A stretch of 64,000 bases of DNA from Batrachochytrium dendrobatidis JAM81 (Eukaryota > Chytridiomycota > Chytridiomycetes > Rhizophydiales), in contig NW_006281099.1 of the NCBI RefSeq assembly GCF_000203795.2, forward strand, positions 1,925,774 to 1,989,773, written 5' to 3'. Shown piece by piece: positions 56,056 through 64,000 of this stretch. The notes under the pieces were generated by a model that was not told the origin of the DNA, ran no database searches, and was given only the letters and a program-made list of their open reading frames with translations. The position numbers and the translations under genes were made by a program. Position 1 is the stretch's first letter, and each line of letters begins with the position of its first letter.

Positions 56056-56489
56056 GCTGTAGAATTTGAAATGGCTGGATAGAATGAAAGCTTGTAAAAT
56101 TGCATCAACTATTTCTAAAATACGAATGTAATTTGCGAATGCTACACTTTAATCCATCGATACAGGCTTATTTTCTAATGTTTTATTTGCCAGCAAGGTA
56201 TCACTTGTAGATGGCAAGAAATCAAGCACATATTTCTGATTGCTCATGAGCAGAGTCAGGAATAGGTTGATATGGTGCATACATCAAGCATGACCTTGCA
56301 GTGTGTAAATATATCGCACATACAACCAACTGAAATCGCCGCTATACAACACTATGTTTATTATGCTAAAGTGGTTATCGGCAGGATGAGAGTGAGCCAT
56401 AAACTCTATACCTCGCGACATGGCTGTTGAATGGTTGGCAGATCATGCTTAATCAGTGAGTTTGTGGCTTTGTGAAATCATGTCTAGAA
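56056..56489. other. Intergenic region between divergent IFT81 and the FAS1 gene
   Basis: AT-rich and without a supportable gene. Presumably holds the IFT81 promoter. Confidence 0.4.
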
Positions 56490-56656
56490 TCAAATGAGCA
56501 CGGCGGAGAAACACCAACCTTTTCAAAAAGCTCAAAGGACACGATGTTCAGTAAATCTGGTGTGAATTATCATCAATCATTTCATGAGACTGCCCGCTTA
56601 TTATGTATTTTGGCATCCTTATATAGTGTTCCATTTTACGTGAATATGACTGTAAC
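56490..56656. mobile_element. Partial TIR element copy E12 (right end)
   Basis: Has the family right-part strings (GTTCAGTAAATCTGGTGTGA, then TTTCATGAGACTG) and the end GTTCCATTTTACGTGAATAT GACTGTAAC. The left part is missing or too decayed to see. It ends 26 bp before the FAS1 start codon. Confidence 0.7.
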
Positions 56657-56682
56657 AATTATTGACAAACTCTCATCCTAAA

Positions 56683-57961
56683 ATGCATAGTTTAAACATA
56701 TTTTTGACCATTATGCTCCTCCCATGGTCATTTGCAGTGGTTCCTCTGACATTTGAACCGACATTACTGTCGCTAATAAACGTGCAGACAGCGCCATATC
56801 ACCTGGCAAAACGAAAACACCAGGAATCATATTCTGAGCTTCAGTATAGTCATAAATCAACGAAAACACAACTGCCATCATACGACTTTATTTCTACTAC
56901 TATGATGCAGTTTCCCAAACTCGTCAATTTCCTGGATGGTACAACCAATGTGACAGTGTTTTTACCTAGCGACCAAGCATTTCTAAATCTTGAAAAACAA
57001 TTTCCAAGTTACTACAACAGTATACTCGAAAAAAACTCGACCATGTTCAAGTTTCTTCAATGTAATAGTGAAATGTCGATCATATTTAAACTTACCAACC
57101 TCGGTCAGTTTTAAACCTATATTGTTCAATTCTAACTTGTTCCAAATATACATACTAGATCACGTACTTGGATACTCGTACGATGTAAACCTACAAGAAG
57201 CATCACGAACATTTCAAACCACCTACTCTAACGAGCCCCTCATGATCAGCATCGACAGCGACCACAATATTAATGTTGGATCGGGAATAGAAAGAGTTGC
57301 AAGAGTTACGCATACTCAATATGCTACTAACGGTATCATCAACTTTATAGATGATGTTTTGGTTCCACCAAGAAAATTCGAATTTGTTGTTCGCTCGCGG
57401 CCTGATTTGAGTTCATTTTACAAGTTTGTGCTTTCCAGTCCAGGTATGCTGTCAGCACTGAATGCTCTAAAAGGAACAACCATGTACGTATTTTAATAGT
57501 TAACAATACACGATCTTGATCTAGTTTGGGTTGGTTGATAGCTTATATATTTTATTTCATACACACATCACGACAGATTTGCTCCAACCAACAAAGCGTT
57601 TCAAAAACTCAATGCTACCGAATCCAACAAAGACATTTACAACCATGTCGGCGTGGTATCGTCGATAATCGATTACCATATCATCAAACCAATGGTATCA
57701 AGTCTTATATTTGCAACGTTTTCTGCAAAAGGTAATTCAGTTGCAACAGGACTGCCAGGTGAAAACATGACCATCACATTCAACGGTTCATATGGTGTCG
57801 TTCATGGAGCGTCCGAATGCAACGAGGCTGAATTGATTCAAACAGACATTATATTGGATGGTGGGAACATGCTGCATTTAATTGATACTGTTTTACTTCC
57901 CTCCGTTAATGCCATGAACTATGCCAAAAAAAATAACTATACACTTCGTCCCAGTTTTTGA
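56683..57961 (+). CDS. Secreted protein with two fasciclin (FAS1) domains
   Basis: Three exons (56683-57061, 57159-57483, 57577-57961; total 1,089 nt in phase) give 362 residues. Signal peptide MHSLNIFLTIMLLPWSFAVV; leader to LAKRK, a Kex2-like site. FAS1 domain 1 contains NFLDGTTNVTVFLPSDQAFL and the later GIINFIDDVLVPP (H2-like block). FAS1 domain 2 contains SSFYKFVLSSPGMLSALNAL, FAPTNKAFQKLN and MLHLIDTVLLPS. Such proteins mediate adhesion at cell surfaces. There is no evident GPI signal at the short C-terminus (NYTLRPSF), so it may be soluble or wall-associated. Asn-X-Ser/Thr sites are common. It shares the signal/leader/KR plan of the 35-46-kb cluster. A TIR element ends 26 bp before the ATG. 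Confidence 0.88.
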
Positions 57962-58137
57962 GTCTTGGTATGAATAATGCATACTTATTGAATAGTGATA
58001 TGAATGTCACAAATAAATTTATTTCGACTTCATTTCACATGCTCAACTTTAAAACTTTTGAAAGCTTAATTTCATAAAACCAACAAGAATAAACGAGGTG
58101 TATTGAACAACACAGAAAAACAATCAAACCAATACCA

Positions 58138-60659
58138 TCATTTTTTGAAATGGGCGTGATCTACAGTTAAATGTGCATTGCTGACAACATTTTGACCATC
58201 AATTTTGAACAGTTTGACAAGAATGAGAATGTGCCAAGAGATCCATCCAGCAATACAGAAATCGACCACATTAGTGATCCGTGTTGGTGCATACAATCGC
58301 ATCAAATAAATAGCAAACCCAACCTTGGTATGAGAAACACCATGCTCATCCATGTGAACAGGTTTCGACTTGGATTTTTTTGTATCGGTACAGGTTTTGG
58401 TGGCAGGTTGAATAAGAAATTCTTTGATTTCAAATAAAAATGTTTCAGTGCTGTCAATCACGGAGCGAGGTAAGAGTGCACTAATTGCTTTGCTTTTAGC
58501 AATAAATGGTTCACGAAGCCTGCGTACTTGTTTTACTCCTTCTTCAGCAACCAATTCGTCGATACAAACAGGAGTGACTTTCCCACTCCAAATGTCATAC
58601 GCATCTTGTTTACGTCCATCACTGAAATTGTTAAGGTAGTAACGAGTCAAAGAGTTTATGCCATCATTTATACTGCCTCTGATTACTTGGCGTTCTCCTG
58701 TGCGAGTGATATCGGCTTTGAGGGCTCTTGTTCCTGCATATAGAAGCGAAATGGCGTCTCCTGAATCTGCCCAGATATTGGTTAAGCTGGAAAGATTGCA
58801 TGAAAGAGTACGACGTACATCTGCGGCAGTATCGTATATATCCGATGAAGATACGCCTGTAGAGGGAGAGCTTTTGCAAGAAAGCATACCAGGAGATAGA
58901 TTCTGCACTTGAAAGGCAATCATATATCGAGCAAAAATGCTGCACGTCAAATTAGTTCGATCCAAACTGTCCAAACACGAGATGCGTGCTACACCTGTTT
59001 GAAGTTGAAGGAGTTTCAACGATCCTTTTGAGTGCAAAGAAGGAACTTCACCTTCGGCTGAAAAGCTGCCGTTATTTAAAAGTCGTATTCGCACTCGATC
59101 AAGTAAAATATCCATGTTGTCGTACTTCATCCTTTTACACCACTTGTTTAACGGAAACGATTCATACGTTACTTTGGGGTCTTTGAAACGCTGCACCGTG
59201 CTTTCGAATGTTTCGGTCAAAGGTTTTTCAAACCCTGTATCATCAAGTAAATTGACACAAACGACTTTTCCATGATCAGCATTGCTGGACAAAAGACGCT
59301 CACCAATATATTGATGTTTGAGATCTGTGTAATGTTTTTGAACGGGAGTCCATGATTCTTCACTGGAAGTATCAGCAATCTTGAGAGCAGGTCGGTAGCT
59401 GAGATCAAGTTTTTGTGTCCATAACAATGGTACAGACCCTCGAATCTGAACAAATGATGAAATAAGCTTATTTTTTACAAAGTCATGATCAAACACAATC
59501 TGTTCCATTTCCACACTGTTTGCTGCATTTCCCTCTTCATCAATACCACGACGCATATATCGAGTACCTAGTCGACAGTGGCTTAGACGAGACACCAGAG
59601 TTAAAGTATACGATTTGGAAGTGATTTCCTTTTGATTTTCAGAGAGTAAAGAATTTCCCTCCAAATTGGGGTTGTAGTCTATATCAATGCTTCCAGCAAA
59701 CCCAGCAATGATCTTGAGTACCCACGGATGAGTATCACGTTTAGGTGTTGCAGCAGAAATCAAGGCGGATTGCATGTGCAGATTGAAAAAGTAGCGATCA
59801 TCAATGCGTGTATCCGAGGAAGTTGTAGTATTAGCAATGAAATTGTGCTGCATAGAATGCGTCAAGTCATACGTGGAAGAATAGTATAGCTGGCCAGAGT
59901 CGAGAATGCTGCGAATATGCTCAAGTAGCTTTTTATCTGCAAAATACTACCAGCCATGAACAGCAGGGATTAGCTAGGCTATCACATGATTATAATCAAC
60001 AAGACATTTATTGGACTTTTAAATCACCCATCAAACGAGTCAGTTACCTGCGCTAATACTGTGTCATCCAAATTTTCTGGAGAAGCAGGATAGATGGTAC
60101 CAGCAACAGGAATCACAATACCAGTCTTGATACGCCATATTTTGTGCGATTGGATTGTAGCAGCCAAACTACGAGAGGTGATTCCAACCAGATATTGTCC
60201 TACATAGTTTAAAATGGAGATGGTTCATATAGCATTGATTCTATTTTATAAAATCAAATCAATGCATTTATACCAATAGAAATCAACCGTACCATATACA
60301 AGTGATAGTAAACCAACAACACCCATGATATCTGTGGTTGAAGTGATTGTATTGGTGGAGGTTGGTAGCGCATCTTCTCTTTCTATAGAAACGTATTGAA
60401 ACCCCCATTTTTAGTATATAAAGATGAATCATTCAGCAAGAACCTTTACAGACAACTCGAGTTTCATGACACTACAGCTATAACCGATACCTTGTACTTT
60501 AACTTCTCGATCTGAAATGACCAGCATGGTAGAAGGCTCGTCACCATTCATGTCCAATCTCAGAGTGTTTTCCACAAGAGTACGACCATCATTGGTCTGC
60601 AGCACCTTGAATGAAGACCTGTGCAATACACCAGATGAGGGAATCATCTTGGTTGACAT
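58138..60659 (-). CDS. SAC-domain phosphoinositide phosphatase with C-terminal membrane segment
   Basis: Removes phosphate from phosphoinositides such as PI4P. Exon 1 begins MSTKMIPSSGVLHRSSFKVL and ends in phase 1 (..DREVKVQ/G). It joins EREDALPTSTN and then IMGVVGLLSLVYGQYLVGIT. SAC blocks follow: YYSSTYDLTHSMQHNF, RYMRRGIDEEGNAANSVEME, FVQIRGSVPLLWTQKLDLSY, the catalytic CX5R motif ISCLDSLDRTN, NIWADSGDAISLLYAGTRAL then KADITRTGER, and SLTRYYLNNFSDGRKQDAYD. The C-terminus has one hydrophobic segment (CIAGWISWHILILVKLF) and ends HFKK, consistent with ER/Golgi membrane anchoring as in Sac1. The linker after the SAC domain differs from yeast Sac1, so Sac1 orthology is likely but not certain. 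It is divergent to CDC16, with 100 bp between start codons. Confidence 0.88.
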
Positions 60660-60759
60660 GTGAGAGTTGGCCGCGACGGAAAGCACTGCAGCATAACGTG
60701 ATCTCACCTGACTGCTTATGGTCTTGATTTCACTTTGAGCCTTTTCCTCACATTGACAG

Positions 60760-63700
60760 ATGCATTCATCACATGGAAGAATAGCAAGACATTTGCATCC
60801 TACAGCTGGCAGTACCAACACCAGTATAAGACCTCGCACTAGAAGAACTTCTTTTGCTCAAAATACTACTGCATCTAATGCGTCTTCCACGAATGCAAGC
60901 TCAACTGCAGCCGGAGCAGCTTCTCAAACGAGGCAATCTACTCTAAACACCACTGCGTTTAATTCATCTGGACAACATAATAATACCCGCCATGCTCAAC
61001 CCGGATCTTTGGGACTTGGATTATCCTCTGCTTCGCATTCCATCTCCGATCAAAACTCTGTTTTTATGACTCAGCAGTCTAAAGGATCAACTGCCAGCCA
61101 TTCCAGATTAGGCAAGAGTCGACTTGTAAAAAAGAAACTCGACTCTCGTTCAACTGCTGCTGATGCTAATACCTCGATAAGCAATGACACCAACACGTCT
61201 TTGGCGTTGCCCTCGACAAAATCCACCCATCCAGATGCTGCGTCAATATCCAATCCAACAGATTCAGTGTTGGCTGTAAATGATATCTCTACATTGGTCG
61301 ATCAAATCAGGTGTTGGCGCGACGATGCTCTTTATCAAAACCAATATGATGCTGCCGCATTTTGGGGTACTAAGATTGTAGATATGACTGGTACGTTGAT
61401 CGCGGATAAGTTTAGACTATTGAGCCGTTACAATCTTGTCAGTACTGAATTATTGACTACTTCATCTTGTAGCATACAAACCACACTCAATCACAGGCCA
61501 TTTCATAGACGTATATCAACTTGCTTTGGTATATTTTCAAAACGAAAAATATCTGCAATGCGAATGGCTTCTAAAGAATCGATTGCTGGCTGGATTTACT
61601 ATGTGGGGAGGCTGTCTTACTGCACAGTGCTTGGTATGTTATGTTTAAAAGTGACTTTATCTAATAGTTCGCCACTGTGAATTGCATTAAAACTCTAACA
61701 CTTGTTTTGTGTAATAGATTAAACAGGAAAAGGAAGAAGAAGCGCTTGCAGTTCTGGGTACGGACAATATGCCTTGTGCTGTAAAAAAGGAATACCGATC
61801 ATGGAAAGGTACATTGATTATACCATTGGATTTTATTTAAAAGTGTATAGTTTGGATCTTTTATTTAATGCTTTGTTGCGGAATATACAGGTGTTGATAT
61901 TAGCCTTAGCTCTATTCATGGACGAAATGTAAAAGTAATGTATATTTGATATAGCGCGTGATTATACTTGTAGCGATTCTGTTTTGCTTATTCTGTTGAT
62001 ATTGCAACTATAAGATAGATGCGACTGTGGCATACATTCGCGGATTAGCGCAACTGCATTTAAATCGAAATGAACGTGCAAAGAAATGTTTTTTAGATTC
62101 ACTCAAAATAGATTACCGTTCATATCAGGTATGCGTGATTAAGTATAGTCTATCCTTTGTTTATTTTTGGTTTGTCGTACTATGAATCTGTATTGCTTAT
62201 TTATTTTTAAAACAATTCATATTTTAGGCTTTGGATGCATTGTTACAAAATCATCTTGTATCTGAAAAAGAAATGAGAGATTTGCCTGATCTACTTGAGC
62301 TAAATAACTCCAACTCACAGGCAACTGAGTTTGTTTGCACTGTCTATCAGTCCAAAATTAATCAGGTTGGAATACTTGCGCAGTTTTCTGTGATTTAAAT
62401 ATGACAATGGTTTAATTAATTGCTCTTGCACATGTGATAATATAGTTTAAACTCAGTGCACATCCTTCTCAACTCAAAGACAACACCCTTTTGCTTACTC
62501 GATATAATCTTTTGCATAGTACTGATTTACTACTTGCTGATGCTCGTAAACAACATATTATGGCCAACTATGAAGCAGTCTTACAAATCACCACCAAGTA
62601 TGTGATTTAAAACGTCTGACTGCTGTTTTTAATCTTTGCATTTATATTTATTAAATCTTATATTTATTTGTGCTTGATTGCTGATAGCATATTGCGAAAA
62701 GATCCTTATAATATGGACTGTCTTTTGCTTTATGTATCTGCGCTTTTGGAAACTGGAAACACTAGGAAACTATTTCTCAAGGCCCACGAACTTGCCGAAA
62801 TGTTTCCTAATAAACGAGTGTCTATGTACGCCGTTGCCACCTATTATCTTTCTGTAAAAAAGTATCGCGAGGCGCAGGCTTATTTCAGGTGTACTGTTTA
62901 TTGAGATGCACTAGAATATACGCTATTGCGCTTTTGTACTGACTGTGTTGACTTGATTTGATGACGGTCATGTCTTGAAATCAAAACTTACTATTATAGC
63001 TCAGCAACCACAGTGTCGCCCACTTTTGTAGAAGCATGGATTGGATTTGGACACACTTTTGCGCTTCATGGAATACACGACCAAGCCATTTCATCGTATA
63101 GCACTGCATCCAAAATCAGCACCCACATTCACACGCCAAGTCTCTACCTCGGCATGCAGTACCTTTCTAGCAACCATCTCAAATTTGCCATGAAATTTTT
63201 AAAGGATGCGTATCTCAAGTGCGACTATGATCCCATTTTGCTTAATGAACTTGGTGTATTGTATTATCGCCAAGGAAACTATACCGAAGCGATTAGATAT
63301 TTGGAGATGGTAGTGAAGATTATTGATGGGTATGGAATGCAGCGTCAAAACTGGGAAATGTCACTGTCCAATCTTGGTCATGCCTTTAGAAAGAAAAAGT
63401 ATGTAACTGCATTTTGAGTATGTGTGCGAGTAGCGGGGATACCTTTATTTATCTTTTTATTTTGCCGAATAGTGATTTTGAAAGCGCTCGATTTTGGTTT
63501 AAAGCAGTGCTGGTTAGTGTTCCACAACATGCACCATCGTTTTCTGCGCTAGGAATTATGGCACACATTGAAAACAAATTGCACGAGGCAATCGATTTTT
63601 ACCATCAGTCTTTGGCGGTTAGACCGCAAGACTCGATCAGCAGTGAATTGCTTCGTCGTGCACTAGTAGAAGCGTCACTTGATACATCAGATTCGTTTTC

Positions 63701-64000
63701 ATCCTTTTTATCAGCATCCACGGCTGAAGTGTGGGATATATCTGACGAGGCATTGGAATTGAAAATTAGCGAGCATCATCAGGATTCACTAGACGATATT
63801 TCTGGTGAAAACAGCTTGTCTAAACAAGATCAGGGTGCGTACTACGAGACTCCAGAGCATGAGGAAGCTGATGACACTGAGCGCTCCTCATTGGTTGATG
63901 TGGGAGATGAAACGCTGCAACTCAGTCAAGATGATCTGGCCGTAAATTCGTCTACTCCGATCCCTGGTGCACGACATCCACTTTCAATGGCGCTATGGAA
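60760..64000 (+). CDS. CDC16: Anaphase-promoting complex subunit CDC16/APC6 (3' part cut by window edge)
   Basis: TPR scaffold of the APC/C ubiquitin ligase. It starts MHSSHGRIARHLHPTAGSTN with a Ser/Thr/Asn-rich N-terminal extension of about 170 residues. Then come LVDQIRCWRDDALYQNQYDA, a series of exons with TPR units (IDATVAYIRGLAQLHLNRNE; ILRKDPYNMDCLLLYVSALL; NKRVSMYAVATYYLSVKKYR), and the most conserved TPR block (FVEAWIGFGHTFALHGIHDQ; LYLGMQYLSSNHLKFAMKFL; LNELGVLYYRQGNYTEAIRY; NWEMSLSNLGHAFRKKK). At least eight introns of about 60-110 nt separate them. The last exon seen runs through an acidic, less conserved region and is open at 64000. The gene shares a 100-bp intergenic space with the SAC gene and probably a bidirectional promoter. 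Confidence 0.94.

Noticed and set aside
60660..60839. N-terminal extension of the SAC protein to an alternative start at 60839
   Set aside because: It would overlap the CDC16 coding start on the other strand. The ATG at 60659 gives a sensible N-terminus.

Overview
The window is nuclear DNA of a zoosporic (chytrid-type) fungus, most likely Batrachochytrium or a close relative. The genes are fungal: ATG26-type sterol glucosyltransferase, chorismate mutase ARO7, a CDC3-class septin and Yrb30. The window also encodes IFT81, an intraflagellar transport subunit kept only by fungi with a flagellum. Introns are mostly short (about 60-165 nt, with a few longer first introns), the DNA is AT-rich, and there are many lineage-specific secreted proteins with Kex2-type sites. 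The genus assignment is inference; no marker here fixes the species.

Layout. 1-12 kb: AP-2 sigma (runs off the left edge), ARO7, NOP56, the TFIIA large subunit TOA1, and a P2-type cation ATPase with a long N-terminal extension. 12.6-16.2 kb: tRNA-Asp(GTC) and a kinesin-8. 16.2-20.5 kb: a gene-poor stretch full of copies of a terminal-inverted-repeat (TIR) element. 20.5-34 kb: a cyclin-like protein, RNase H2 subunit A, a Yrb30-like RanGTP-binding protein, the sterol glucosyltransferase and an unrecognised three-exon gene. 35-46 kb: six intronless, same-strand, unrelated-looking secreted proteins, each with a signal peptide, a short Asn/Asp-rich leader and a basic processing site; most then have a low-complexity or tandem-repeat body. 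46-64 kb: septin, a single-pass membrane protein, mitochondrial enoyl reductase (ETR1/MECR), IFT81, a two-domain fasciclin protein, a SAC phosphoinositide phosphatase, and APC/C subunit CDC16 (runs off the right edge).

Three observations stand out. (1) About twelve copies of one TIR element occur in 64 kb. At least six end within about 110 bp upstream of a start codon (AP-2 sigma, ARO7, kinesin-8, ATG26, the 50-kb membrane protein, fasciclin), so the element may supply promoters or 5' UTRs. (2) A 418-bp gap-free inverted duplication copies the RNase H2A promoter, exon 1, intron 1 and first bases of exon 2 into the secreted-gene region. (3) The secreted cluster looks like a local nursery of effector-like proteins sharing a leader plan but not a mature domain. 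Very small exons are also notable: an ATG-only exon in NOP56, a probable ATG-only exon plus a 5-nt microexon in AP-2 sigma, and a 22-nt microexon in ARO7.
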